DNA of 64,000 bases from Acidobacteria bacterium Mor1 (GCA_001664505.1 CP011806.1:4904494-4968493); one strand, 5' to 3'; counted from the stretch's first letter, positions 44,735 to 53,744 are shown. The notes: generated by a model not told the origin, from the sequence alone. Translations and numbers: made by a program.

Positions 44735-47269
44735 GTGGCGACCCCTCGCCCCGACATCCAGGATCTGTTTCACCGGGCCCGCCGGCTCCCTGAGGATCAG
44801 CGCGAGCGCTTCGTCAACGAGCGCTGTAACGGACATACGGCAGAGCGCCGGGAGGTGCTCACGCTGCTGCGCCACGCCGACGCGCCGGATTCGTTTCTGG
44901 ACTCGCCCGCCGTCGTCGAGACCGGTCACGAAGCATGCGCCGTGTTGCCCGAGGGCACCCGGGTCGGCCGCTACCGCATCGTGCGCCACCTGGGAGACGG
45001 CGGCATGGGGGAGGTCTACCTGGCTGATCAGGATGAGCCGGTGCGAAGGCGGGTCGCTCTCAAGCTGATCAAGCCCGGCATGGACTCCCGGCAAATCGTC
45101 GGCCGTTTCGGGCGGGAACGACAGGTCCTGGCGCTGATGAACCATGCCGGCATCGCTCAGGTGTTCGATGCGGGGACGACCGATCGCGGCCGCGCGTTCT
45201 TCGCCATGGAGTATGTCGACGGCCGGCCGTTGGTCGAGGCCTGCGACCTGAGCCGGAGTTCGGTGGAGCAGCGGCTTCAACGGTTCATCCAGGCCTGCGA
45301 GGCGGTCCAGCACGCCCATCAGAAGGGCGTGATCCATCGCGATCTCAAGCCATCGAACATTCTCCTTGGAGACGCTCCGGACTCCGCCCCCAAGGTGATC
45401 GACTTCGGGATCGCCAAGGCGAGCGACCCTGCCATGGATGGCGAGGTTCGCTACACCCGTACCGGCATGCTGATGGGCACACCCGACTACATGAGTCCCG
45501 AGCAGGCCGAGCCGGGCTCTCAGGTAGACACCCGCAGCGACATCTATTCCCTGGGGGTGATCCTTCACGAACTCCTGGTCGGTACGTTGCCGAGAAAGCG
45601 CAACCCGTTGCCGTCGCCGCCGAGCACGGTGGCGACGCGGGAGCGCAACGCCGAGCGGGCGCAGCAGCGGGGTACGAGCGCAGAGCATCTCGCGCGGCGG
45701 CTCCACGGAGATCTCGACGCCATCGTTCTGCGCGCCATCGACCCGGATCCGGAGCGACGCTATTCCTCGGCGTCGGAGCTGGCGGCGGATATTCGCCGGC
45801 ATCTCCACCGGGAACCGGTCAGTGCCCGGCCACCCAGCCTGACCTATCGGCTGGCTCGGTTGGTCCAGCGCTACAAGGGATTGTCGGCGTTGACCCTGGC
45901 GCTGCTCGTCGCGCTGATCGGCGGCCTGGGCATCAGCGCCTATCTGAGCGGCATCGTCCGCGAGCAGCGGGACTCGATCTATCGATTGTCCGACAAGGCG
46001 GTGCTCGAGCGAGTGATTCGCGAGGCCGAGACGCTGTGGCCACCCCATGACGATCGGATTCCGGCGATCGAAGCCTGGCTCGAGGGGGATGTCCGGCGGC
46101 TGATCGAGCGCATCCCGTTGCACGAATCCTCCCTGGCGGCTCTGACCGCGCGGGCGCAGCAGGAGAACGACACCGAGGCGGAGTTCTTCATCGGGGAAAC
46201 CCGCGACCTTGTGCAGCGGCTCGAGGCACTCCAGGGCCCGGAGGGCTTGATCTCCCGTGTTCGCCGGCGGCTCGAGTTCGCGCGGACCATTCGACGGCGG
46301 AGTCTGGAGGAGCCGGCAGCGGCCTGGCAGGCTGCCGTCGAGGCGATCGCCCGATCGCCGAAATACGATGGGCTGCGCATCCGGCCGCAGCTCGGCCTGC
46401 TGCCCCTCGGCGTAGACCCCGAGAGCGGACTGCACGAGTTCGTGCATCTGCAAAGTGGTTCCGCCCCGCAGCGTGATTCTCGAGGGCGCCTGATGCTGAC
46501 CGAGGATACCGGGTTGGTGCTGGTCCTGTTGCCGCCGGCCCGGGTCACCCTGGGCTCTCGCCGTCCGGTGGCAGGCGAGAGCGCGGCGACTCCCCACGTG
46601 GACCCTCTGGCGCGGGCCAAGGAGGGGCCGGTCCACGTAGTGGCCATCGAACAGCCGTTCTTCCTCTCGAAGTACGAGATGACTCAGGGACAGTGGCTGC
46701 GCATCAACCATGAGAACCCGAGCGACCGTCCGGCGGGTCAAGCTGTCGGGGATGGGCCGGTGCATACGTTGCTGCATCCCGTGGAGCGCGTAGACCTTCC
46801 GTCGGCCGAGCGAACCGTGCGACGGATGGGGCTGAGCCTTCCCACCGAGGCGCAGTGGGAGTACGCCGCGCGGGCAGGCACCGTCACGCCGTTCTGGACC
46901 GGAGCCGACCGATTCTCCCTGGAAGGGGCGGAGAATCTCGGGGACCTCTCCCACAATCGCCGAATCGACGTCAACCTGGACGAGATTGCCCCCTGGGACG
47001 ACGGCTATCCGGACACCTCGCCGGTGGGGCGGTTCCGGGCCAACCCCCTCGGCTTTCACGATGTCCAGGGGAACGTCTGGGAGTGGTGCAGCGGTCTGCA
47101 TTCCGGGTTCCGCAGCGATCCCGACCTACTGCGGTCCGACGGGCGGATCGGCGTGTTCCGCGGTGGGAGCTGCAAACGCTCCCACACGCGAATGTCCCGC
47201 CGGGTCACCTTGAACGAGGACAACGCCTACGACGTCGGGCTGAGGCCTGCAGGTGTCCTGAAGCCCTGA
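44735..47269 (+). CDS. Ser/Thr protein kinase fused to FGE-sulfatase-like domain
   Basis: The 844-residue protein starts at GTG 44735. The kinase domain (about 80-370) has GDGGMGEVYLA, Lys110, HRD at 201-203 and DFG at 223-225. A membrane helix near 385-408 (LSALTLALLVALIGGLGISA) and a coiled region follow. The C-terminal about 230 residues are an FGE/SUMF-like fold (YEMTQGQWLRIN, LPTEAQWEYAARAG, FHDVQGNVWEWCSG, FRGGSCKRSHTRM). The two Cys residues of the catalytic FGE site (CxxxxC pattern) are not recognisable, so the domain is probably a ligand-binding sensor outside the membrane. It is an operon partner of the ECF sigma factor. Confidence 0.93.
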   Translation: MATPRPDIQDLFHRARRLPEDQRERFVNERCNGHTAERREVLTLLRHADAPDSFLDSPAVVETGHEACAVLPEGTRVGRYRIVRHLGDGGMGEVYLADQDEPVRRRVALKLIKPGMDSRQIVGRFGRERQVLALMNHAGIAQVFDAGTTDRGRAFFAMEYVDGRPLVEACDLSRSSVEQRLQRFIQACEAVQHAHQKGVIHRDLKPSNILLGDAPDSAPKVIDFGIAKASDPAMDGEVRYTRTGMLMGTPDYMSPEQAEPGSQVDTRSDIYSLGVILHELLVGTLPRKRNPLPSPPSTVATRERNAERAQQRGTSAEHLARRLHGDLDAIVLRAIDPDPERRYSSASELAADIRRHLHREPVSARPPSLTYRLARLVQRYKGLSALTLALLVALIGGLGISAYLSGIVREQRDSIYRLSDKAVLERVIREAETLWPPHDDRIPAIEAWLEGDVRRLIERIPLHESSLAALTARAQQENDTEAEFFIGETRDLVQRLEALQGPEGLISRVRRRLEFARTIRRRSLEEPAAAWQAAVEAIARSPKYDGLRIRPQLGLLPLGVDPESGLHEFVHLQSGSAPQRDSRGRLMLTEDTGLVLVLLPPARVTLGSRRPVAGESAATPHVDPLARAKEGPVHVVAIEQPFFLSKYEMTQGQWLRINHENPSDRPAGQAVGDGPVHTLLHPVERVDLPSAERTVRRMGLSLPTEAQWEYAARAGTVTPFWTGADRFSLEGAENLGDLSHNRRIDVNLDEIAPWDDGYPDTSPVGRFRANPLGFHDVQGNVWEWCSGLHSGFRSDPDLLRSDGRIGVFRGGSCKRSHTRMSRRVTLNEDNAYDVGLRPAGVLKP

Positions 47270-47380
47270 CCCGGGCGGGTGGGATCGAGTACAGGTACGC
47301 CCATTTATTCGAGCGCTGCGTCCCGTAGTGCAGCGCACCACAGCGGGTACCCTGGGTCTCCCGAAGTCGCTGGAGTACCC

Positions 47381-47731
47381 ATGCAAGATGCCGCGCAGAT
47401 CAAGGAACGTGTGTTCGAACTGGGCCCCGAGGTCCGCTACATCGCCGTCTACCGGAACGGGGAGCTGGAACTGTTCCAGCGGGAAAGCCTCGCCGGCGCC
47501 TCCACGTCGGAAAGCGACAAGTACGAGGAGCTGCTGGTCAACCCGACGTTGCTGACCCTGGCCGGCCAGCGAGGAAACATCGATTGCGGCGGCCTCGATT
47601 TTCTCATCATCGGCTACGGCAACTTCTATCAGCTGGTGCTGGAGGTCCCCGAGGGGCACGTCTCGGTAGCGGTCGAGAGAAGCGCCGACCCGATTCCCTT
47701 CGTCGAGCGCATCCGGGCGGTGCTGGACTGA
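47381..47731 (+). CDS. Small soluble protein, possibly Roadblock/LC7-like
   Basis: The 116-residue protein (start MQDAAQIKERVFELG behind GGAG) contains VRYIAVYRNGELELFQRESL, NIDCGGLDFLIIGYGNFYQL and VSVAVERSADPIPFVERIRA. The alternating strand/helix order and length resemble Roadblock/LC7 proteins that regulate small GTPases, but no GTPase gene is nearby, so the call is tentative. It is convergent with the acyl-CoA synthetase gene. Confidence 0.7.
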   Translation: MQDAAQIKERVFELGPEVRYIAVYRNGELELFQRESLAGASTSESDKYEELLVNPTLLTLAGQRGNIDCGGLDFLIIGYGNFYQLVLEVPEGHVSVAVERSADPIPFVERIRAVLD

Positions 47732-47732
47732 C

Positions 47733-47752
47733 CCCGGCCGAGGGCGGCCGGG
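47733..47752. terminator. Bidirectional hairpin between convergent genes
   Basis: CCCGGCCG (47733-47740) pairs perfectly with CGGCCGGG (47745-47752) around AGGG, in the 25-base gap between stop codons at 47731 and 47757. No U tract is present. Confidence 0.55.
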
Positions 47753-47756
47753 TCGC

Positions 47757-49298
47757 CTAGCCGCGCTCGCGCAGGACCCGGCGCAGGATCTTGCCCGAGG
47801 CCGCCTTGGGGATCTCGTCGACGAATTCGAGCAGGCGCAGCTGCTTGTAGTGCGCGACCCGTTCGGCGACGAAAGCCATGATGTCCTCGGCGCTCGCCTG
47901 CGCATCCGGCTTCAACACCACGAAGCCCTTGGGTAGTTCACCGCACTCGGCGTCGCAGATACCGATCACGGCGGCATCGGCCACGGCGGGATGGGTGACC
48001 AGCAGCGCCTCGAGTTCGGCGGGGGGCACCTGGAACGCCTTGTACTTGATCAGTTCCTTCAACCGGTCGACGATGCGGAAGTGGCCGTCGTCGTCGACTC
48101 GGGCCACATCGCCGGTACGTAGCCAGCCGTCCTCGACGATGGTTTCGGCGGTGGCCTCGGGGTTATTCAGGTAGCCCAGCATGACCTGGGGACCGCGAAT
48201 CCAGATTTCGCCGTCGGCTTCGTTGCCCAGGCTCTCACCGCTACAGGGATCGACGATCCGGGCCTCGGTGTTAGCCAGCAGAAATCCGATGGTGCCCAGT
48301 TTCACCTGACCCTTGAGCGAGAAGTGGGTGACCGGCGAGAGCTCGGTCATGCCGAACCCCTGCAGCACCTCGCAGTCGAGCCGCTCGCTGACCTCTCCGG
48401 CCAGGCCGCCTCCCAATGGCGCGGCGCCGGAGATCATCACCTCGAGCGCCGAAAGGTCGAACTTGTCGACCAAAGGGTGCTTGGCCAGCGCCAGCACTAC
48501 CGGCGGAACCACGAAGGCCCGGGGGCTGCGGTGATCCTGGGTCAGCCGGAGGAACAACTCCAGATCGAAGCGAGGCATGGTCAACGCCTTGCCCCCCTGC
48601 CACAGGGCGCCGTTCATCAGCACCTGCATGCCGTAGATGTGAAAGAAGGGCAGGAAGGAGACGACGTTCTCTCCCTCGGCGATGGGCAGCACGTCGCCGA
48701 CCTGCAGCAGGTTGGCGATCAGGTTGCGGTGGCTGAGCATCACCCCCTTGGACAGGCCGGTGGTGCCCGAGGAGTAGGGGAGCGCCACCACGTCGTCGGG
48801 AGCGACCGCGGCGTGTTCAGCCATCGGTGCGCCGAACAGCTCCGTAAGCTGTGGCGCGTCGCCGGGGTCGATGGTGAAGACCTCTTCCACGGCGGTGCCC
48901 TCGGCGGCCTTCCGGGCTACTTCGAGGAACGGTGAGACCGTGACCAGGAGCTTCGCGCCGGCGTCTTCGAGTTGGTGGCGCACCTCGTCGGCGGTGTAGG
49001 TCGGGTTCACGGTAGTGATCACCCCGCCCATCCAGGCGGTGCCGTGGAACACCACCGCGTACTCCGGAATGTTGGGGGCCATGATGGCGAGGACATCCCC
49101 CTTGCCGAATCCCCGGGCGGCGAGGCCCCCGGCCAGAGCCTTGATCGCACCGGCCAGCTCGCCGTAGGTGATCGTGCGGCCGGAGGGGCCGTCGACCAGG
49201 GCGGGTTCCGACGCGAGCCGTTCTGCGTGCTGCAGCACGAAGGGAGTCAGCGGACCCGCGGGAATCTCGAGGTCGGCGTGAGGGCTCTTGAAGATCAT
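47757..49298 (-). CDS. Acyl-CoA synthetase of the 4-coumarate-CoA ligase type
   Basis: The 513-residue adenylate-forming enzyme carries the AMP-binding signature YSSGTTGLSKGVMLSHRN, the motif GFGMTE, GEIWIRGPQVMLGYLN, GWLRTGD, DRLKELIKYKAFQVPPAELE and the C-terminal catalytic Lys in PKAASGKILRR. It activates a carboxylic acid, probably medium/long-chain or aromatic, to its CoA thioester. The start MIFKSPHADLEIP at 49298 follows GGAG; a longer frame to 49403 would run into the BlaI operator region. It is divergent from the blaI-like gene. Confidence 0.93.
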   Translation of the reverse strand: MIFKSPHADLEIPAGPLTPFVLQHAERLASEPALVDGPSGRTITYGELAGAIKALAGGLAARGFGKGDVLAIMAPNIPEYAVVFHGTAWMGGVITTVNPTYTADEVRHQLEDAGAKLLVTVSPFLEVARKAAEGTAVEEVFTIDPGDAPQLTELFGAPMAEHAAVAPDDVVALPYSSGTTGLSKGVMLSHRNLIANLLQVGDVLPIAEGENVVSFLPFFHIYGMQVLMNGALWQGGKALTMPRFDLELFLRLTQDHRSPRAFVVPPVVLALAKHPLVDKFDLSALEVMISGAAPLGGGLAGEVSERLDCEVLQGFGMTELSPVTHFSLKGQVKLGTIGFLLANTEARIVDPCSGESLGNEADGEIWIRGPQVMLGYLNNPEATAETIVEDGWLRTGDVARVDDDGHFRIVDRLKELIKYKAFQVPPAELEALLVTHPAVADAAVIGICDAECGELPKGFVVLKPDAQASAEDIMAFVAERVAHYKQLRLLEFVDEIPKAASGKILRRVLRERG

Positions 49299-49406
49299 GG
49301 CGGCTCCATCCGGTCGCGGGCCTATTGCAACCGGCGGGATTCTCCGGTCGCGGTCGCTCAGTCTAGTGGGGACGCTCGGTGGAGGGAACCCTGTCCGGCT
49401 CAAAAC

Positions 49407-49464
49407 CTAATTCATTAGTTGACCCGCGGCCGGTTCGGGGTTAGGCTATGCCTAATTCCTTAGG
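49407..49464 (+). promoter_or_regulatory. Promoter and operator dyads of the BlaI-type operon
   Basis: TTGACC (49419-49424) and TAGGCT (49442-49447) are 17 bases apart and form a plausible promoter. Three dyads overlap or flank it: CTAATTCATTAG (49407-49418), TTAGGCTATGCCTAA (49441-49455) and CCTAATTCCTTAGG (49451-49464). The shared CTAATTC-TTAG half-sites look like operators for the repressor encoded just downstream. They also lie about 110-165 bases upstream of the divergent acyl-CoA synthetase. Confidence 0.65.
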
Positions 49465-49471
49465 AGTTGGC

Positions 49472-49870
49472 GTGGCACGAACGACATCGAAGACGTTGAC
49501 CGAAGCGGAACAGCGGGTGATGGAGGTCCTGTGGGATCTGCCGGAAGCGTCGGTTCGCGACGTCGTGGACAGGCTGAGCGAGGAACGCCCACTGGCGTAC
49601 AACACCGTGCAAACCGTCCTGGGCATCCTCTACCGCAAGAACTACGTCGAGTTCCGCAGGGAGGGGCGAGCCCACATCTACCGGGCGGTGGTCTCCCGTC
49701 CCGAGGCGCAGCGGGAAGCATTCGACAATCTAGTCACCCGTTTTTTCGGCGGCTCCAAGAACGCCTTTGCCCGGTACCTCGTTGAAGAGGGGCAGGTCGA
49801 TGCAAGGGAGCTGAGCCGGCTCAAGGGCCTGGCCCGGAAGTCGCGCCGCAAACGGGAGCCGCGAACGTGA
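49472..49870 (+). CDS. BlaI/MecI-family repressor
   Basis: The 132-residue protein has the BlaI-type winged helix: TLTEAEQRVMEVLWDLPEAS, VRDVVDRLSEERPLAYNTVQ, TVLGILYRKNYVEFRREGRA. The C-terminal helix (FDNLVTRFFGGSKNAFARYL) is the dimerisation and cleavage region in this family. GTG at 49472, five bases after AGGAG, is preferred over the ATG at 49448 because the latter overlaps the operator dyad. The gene overlaps the M56 peptidase gene by 4 bases. In BlaI/BlaR1 systems the repressor is cut after receptor activation. Confidence 0.95.
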   Translation: MARTTSKTLTEAEQRVMEVLWDLPEASVRDVVDRLSEERPLAYNTVQTVLGILYRKNYVEFRREGRAHIYRAVVSRPEAQREAFDNLVTRFFGGSKNAFARYLVEEGQVDARELSRLKGLARKSRRKREPRT

Positions 49871-51294
49871 ACTACGCCGCCATCCCCGCGCTCGTGTTCG
49901 GCGCGCTCTGGCAGTCGGCCGCGATCGCTATCGTCGCCGTCCTGATGTTGCGGGGGCTTCGCATCCAGAACCCCTCGACACGCTCGACCTTGCTGTTCCT
50001 GGCCTTCCTCGCCGCAGCGATCGTCCCGCTGTGGGCCCTGATTCCGCTCGCCGATGCAACGGAACCTGTGGCTGCGCCCTTCGATGCGGGGTTCGCCGGC
50101 AGGGTTCCCTCCGGCGAAGCGCCGGAACGGGGCACCGCGGCGCCGACCGGTTTGCCGCAGTCCTTTTCTTTCTCCGGCGCCGGCCGTTTGCTGGCAATGA
50201 TCTGGACCGTGGGAACCCTCCTCGGGGCAACACGCCTGATCGGCGATTGGATGGCCATCCGCCGCTTGCGTCGAGCCGGCCGCTCCCTGGGTCGATCCGG
50301 CGACCTCGAGGTGCTGGCCGTCCCCTCGCTTCCGGGGCCGATGGCGGCCGGCATCCTGCGCAAGGTCATCCTGCTGCCCGAAGCCTGGGTCCACGAGGAA
50401 GGCTCGGCCGAGTTCGGCTGGGCGATGGCCCACGAGCGTGCTCACCACCTCCGCCGCGACCTGCTCGCCCACGCGGTCGAGGCGGTGCTGCTTTGCGCCT
50501 TCTGGTGGAACCCGGTACTGCACCGGCTTCGCAAGGAGATCGAGGCCCAGCGAGAGATGGCCTGTGACGATCAAGCGGTGCTCGAGTGCCGGGATCCCCA
50601 GGGCTACGCCTCGGCGTTGATTACCTGCGCCGAGTTCGCTCTGGCCGCCCGGAGCGCACGTACTCGGCCCATGGCGCTCGGCGCCGCTTCCGCCGGATCC
50701 CAACTGGCTCGGCGGGTCGAACGTCTGCTGGACGGCGGCTATCGCATCCACCGTGGCAGGGCGCGGGGACCCGCGGCCGCCGCCCTCTCGGGCATTGCCG
50801 CCGCATGCCTGGTCTCCGCCGCGGCGGCGCCGCCGATCGAGGTTCTCGACCCGACCCGCGAAACCGTCGATGGCGTCGCGGAACAGCGGAACCGAGCGTC
50901 ATCGGGGCGCGATCTCGTGCGGGCCGCCGTCGTGGGAGATCTGGCGGAAGCGCGGAGGCTTCTGTCCCGGGGCGCGGACATCGATGCGGTGCTCGAACTC
51001 GACGGCACCCCGCTGATCGCCGCGGTCAATCAGGGGAACCGGGTGTCGGCGCGCTGGTTGATCTCCCAGGGCGCCGATGTCGATGCCTACGCCCTCTACG
51101 ACGAAACGGCTCTGATATCTGCGGTGCGCCGGGGAGACCTCCCGATGGTCCGCCTCTTGCTCGACGCCGGAGCCGACCCCGACCTCGCCGCAGCGACGCA
51201 GCACGGTTACTACCGGACGCCCATGGGCGAGGCCGGGCGCCTGCGCCGCGATGACATCGCGGATCTCCTGATCCGCTACGGCGCGCGGCCATAG
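49867..51294 (+). CDS. M56 (BlaR1-type) membrane peptidase with C-terminal ankyrin repeats
   Basis: The 475-residue protein starts at GTG 49867 (GTGA overlap). Three N-terminal membrane segments (about 5-30, 40-62, 103-128) surround a cytoplasmic zinc-peptidase region with HERAH at residues 189-193 and EIEAQREMACDDQAVLE, both standard in BlaR1. A further hydrophobic segment (about 303-322) follows, and instead of a penicillin-binding sensor the C-terminal about 120 residues are ankyrin repeats (GTPLIAAVNQGNRVSARWLI, ETALISAVRRGDLPMVRLLL). The sensed signal is therefore probably a protein partner. It should control the BlaI-type repressor by proteolysis. Confidence 0.92.
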   Translation: MNYAAIPALVFGALWQSAAIAIVAVLMLRGLRIQNPSTRSTLLFLAFLAAAIVPLWALIPLADATEPVAAPFDAGFAGRVPSGEAPERGTAAPTGLPQSFSFSGAGRLLAMIWTVGTLLGATRLIGDWMAIRRLRRAGRSLGRSGDLEVLAVPSLPGPMAAGILRKVILLPEAWVHEEGSAEFGWAMAHERAHHLRRDLLAHAVEAVLLCAFWWNPVLHRLRKEIEAQREMACDDQAVLECRDPQGYASALITCAEFALAARSARTRPMALGAASAGSQLARRVERLLDGGYRIHRGRARGPAAAALSGIAAACLVSAAAAPPIEVLDPTRETVDGVAEQRNRASSGRDLVRAAVVGDLAEARRLLSRGADIDAVLELDGTPLIAAVNQGNRVSARWLISQGADVDAYALYDETALISAVRRGDLPMVRLLLDAGADPDLAAATQHGYYRTPMGEAGRLRRDDIADLLIRYGARP

Positions 51295-51332
51295 CGCGTC
51301 GCCGCCGGCAGTTCCGGAACTGGAGGACCCCT

Positions 51333-53021
51333 ATGAGCGAGTTCATGCGAATCCCGTTGTTCGTCCTGTTGCTGGCGGCGTTGTTTGCCCCTGCGGTCCA
51401 GGGCCGGGCGCTCACCGACGAACAGTGGCGTGAGGACATCGACGCCGCGGTCGCCCACATCCTGGAGAATCATCCCCGGCCCTTCGCCACCGGCTCCCGC
51501 GAGACCTTCGAGTCGCTCCATGCCGCCCTGCTCAGGGATGTGCCCGGACTCGCGGACCGGGATGTGGCGCTGCGCCTCGCGGCGCTGGTCGCCGTCATCG
51601 AGGATGGGCACACGCGCCTGGCGCTGCCCCGGGGATTGCCGCGTCTGGCACACAACCCGGCGCACCACCGTGACGATCCCGCCCATCCGGCGCTGCTCTT
51701 CGGAAGCCTGCCTTTTCGCTTCTACCGTTTCGAGGAGGGGCTGTACATCGTCGAGACCATCGCCGGGTACGAACCCTACCTGGGTGCCCGGGTCCTGGCT
51801 TTCGGCTCCAGCGATGTCGATGCGGCTCTCGCTGCCGTGGAGCCGATCCTCTACGCCGAGAACGAGCATGGCGCGAGGTTGCTGGCCGCGGACCGGTTGT
51901 CCCTGCCCGACGTCCTGATGCACTTCGGGCTCGTGGAGGACAGCGGACCGGTTTCCCTGGTCCTGCAGCGGCCTGGACAAGAACCCGAGACGTTGCGGGT
52001 TCCGCCCTACGAAGACGCCGAGAACCCGGAGCCGGTCGGACCCCGATATGACGAGGTGCCCTTCGCCCGGCAGTACCCGGATCGCAAGCGCTGGCACGCC
52101 CAGGTGCCGGGCAAGAAAGCCTGGTACGTCCAACTCGACGAGATCGAGATGTTCCCCGACACACCGACTGCCGACTTCTTCGCCGAGGCGCTGGACCAGG
52201 CCCGGCGTCACCGCGCGGACAGGTTGCTCCTCGATCTGCGCTCCAACACCGGTGGCTCCGGGTCGTTCAACGCCGCCATCGTCAACGCCCTGGCTCGCAG
52301 CGAGTACAACGCCTACGGCAGGCTGTTCGTGTTGACCGGCCGTGAGACCTTCTCCGCCGCCAGCATGTTGATGGTGGCGCTGGAGGAGTACGTCAACGCG
52401 ATCTTCGTGGGGGAACCCTCCGGCGCGCGGCCCACGACCTACGGCGACCCGCGCCGGCTCCGGCTTCCCCACAGCGGGTTGACCCTGCGCACCTCGACAC
52501 TGGTCTGGCCGTCATCCTTCGCCGGAGACTTTCGCGAGTTCATCGAAACCCATGTCGATGCGCCTCCCACCGCCGCGGACTTCTTCGCCGGCCGGGATCC
52601 GGCCATCGAGGCGGTGTTGGCCTACGAGCCGCCCCGGGGGCCGGTGGCGCAAATGGTGGAGCTGTTCGAGAAGGACAAGCTGCAATCGGGCCTGATCCGC
52701 TTCTTCACCTGGCTGCGGAGCCCGGTCGATGGATCCCACGCCGGTGCCGTCGATGATCTGATCGTTCAGGGGCACCGCTATCTCGACGACGGCCAGCAGA
52801 CCAAGGGGCGATTCATGATGTCGATGGCGCGCGACTACTACCCGGCGAACGCGGCGGCCAGGGTCGGACTGGGCCGGGCGATGGAACTCGGTGGAGACGC
52901 CGAGAGCGCCAGGGAGCGCTACCGCGAAGCCCTGGAGCTGGCCCCGGACTTCGAGCCCGCCCGCAAGGCGTTGGCGCGGCTGGACGCCGGCGACGAGCCG
53001 GAGGCTGATGTCCGCCGTTGA
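51333..53021 (+). CDS. Exported S41-like peptidase-fold protein with TPR tail
   Basis: The 562-residue protein has a signal peptide (RIPLFVLLLAALFAPAVQGR). It shows the S41 (tail-specific protease-like) core: KKAWYVQLDEIEMFPD, LLLDLRSNTGGSGSFNAAIV and ETFSAASMLMVALEEY with a nucleophile-like Ser at 341, followed by FVGEPSGARPTTYGD. No PDZ domain is obvious. The C-terminal about 90 residues include one or two TPR-like helices (GRAMELGGDAESARERYREA). It starts 38 bases after the M56 gene and is the likely third gene of the BlaI-controlled operon. Confidence 0.88.
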   Translation: MSEFMRIPLFVLLLAALFAPAVQGRALTDEQWREDIDAAVAHILENHPRPFATGSRETFESLHAALLRDVPGLADRDVALRLAALVAVIEDGHTRLALPRGLPRLAHNPAHHRDDPAHPALLFGSLPFRFYRFEEGLYIVETIAGYEPYLGARVLAFGSSDVDAALAAVEPILYAENEHGARLLAADRLSLPDVLMHFGLVEDSGPVSLVLQRPGQEPETLRVPPYEDAENPEPVGPRYDEVPFARQYPDRKRWHAQVPGKKAWYVQLDEIEMFPDTPTADFFAEALDQARRHRADRLLLDLRSNTGGSGSFNAAIVNALARSEYNAYGRLFVLTGRETFSAASMLMVALEEYVNAIFVGEPSGARPTTYGDPRRLRLPHSGLTLRTSTLVWPSSFAGDFREFIETHVDAPPTAADFFAGRDPAIEAVLAYEPPRGPVAQMVELFEKDKLQSGLIRFFTWLRSPVDGSHAGAVDDLIVQGHRYLDDGQQTKGRFMMSMARDYYPANAAARVGLGRAMELGGDAESARERYREALELAPDFEPARKALARLDAGDEPEADVRR

Positions 53022-53042
53022 ACTCCGGTTGGGCGATCCGGG

Positions 53043-53744
53043 TCAGGGGAGCGGCGCGCGAAGCTCGGCGACGAGTTTCAGAGCGCGGGACACCAGCGGG
53101 CGCATGGGAGGCAAACGGCTGACGCGAACCAGCCGCACCACCAGATCCCCGGTCTGCTCGATCAGACGATAGGTCCGGGCGCAGTCCCTGGAGTCGTCGT
53201 GGATCCAGTAGAGGATGATCCCCATCTGGTAGGTCCAGAGAAGTTCCGGGAGTTCCTGCGCCAGCTTGCCGGTCACCTTGGTCGACGAACCCTCGACCAC
53301 ACGGGTGAGCAGCTCGATCGATTCCAGGCGGACCGGGGCGGACTCGTGGCTGAAGGGACTCAGCGGGCTCTTGGGGTCCGCTGCGGTCTTGAACAGCTGT
53401 CCGGCGAAGTGATGGTAGGGCTGGCTGGTTTCGATCTTGGCGGCCAGCACGCCGATCAGCCGGTTCTTGAGGTCGGTTTCGCTCTCCAACAACGGATCGC
53501 ACGCCGCCAGATGGTCCTGGTGGCTCCGCGCGTAGTAGGCATGGATCAGGTGGTCCTTGGAGGCGAAGTAGTAGTACGTGTTCCCCAGGGATACGCCGGC
53601 CTCGTTGGCGATGGCGCGCATGGTGGTTGCGTCGTAGCCGCGCTCACGGAACATCGCCAGGGCGCACTCCAGAATGCGGCCCCGAGTCTGCTCCCCCTTG
53701 CGCGTCTTCGTCGATCCTTCCGTTGCGGTCATCGGAATCATCAT
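53043..53744 (-). CDS. TetR-family transcription regulator
   Basis: The 233-residue protein has a TetR helix-turn-helix at about 20-65 (GRILECALAMFRERGYDATT, MRAIANEAGVSLGNTYYYFA) and an all-helical ligand domain (ETDLKNRLIGVLAAKIETSQ). ATG at 53744 has TGGAG nine bases upstream; another ATG at 53732 is possible. It overlaps the end of the upstream membrane-protein gene by about 100 bases, an unusually long overlap. Two matched palindromes upstream of that gene are the likely operators, implying autoregulation of the pair. Confidence 0.93.
   Translation of the reverse strand: MMIPMTATEGSTKTRKGEQTRGRILECALAMFRERGYDATTMRAIANEAGVSLGNTYYYFASKDHLIHAYYARSHQDHLAACDPLLESETDLKNRLIGVLAAKIETSQPYHHFAGQLFKTAADPKSPLSPFSHESAPVRLESIELLTRVVEGSSTKVTGKLAQELPELLWTYQMGIILYWIHDDSRDCARTYRLIEQTGDLVVRLVRVSRLPPMRPLVSRALKLVAELRAPLP

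Noticed and set aside
44591-47101. A long minus-strand frame opposite the ECF sigma factor and kinase
   Set aside because: It is antisense to a kinase with complete catalytic motifs and has no signal peptide, domain or ribosome binding site.
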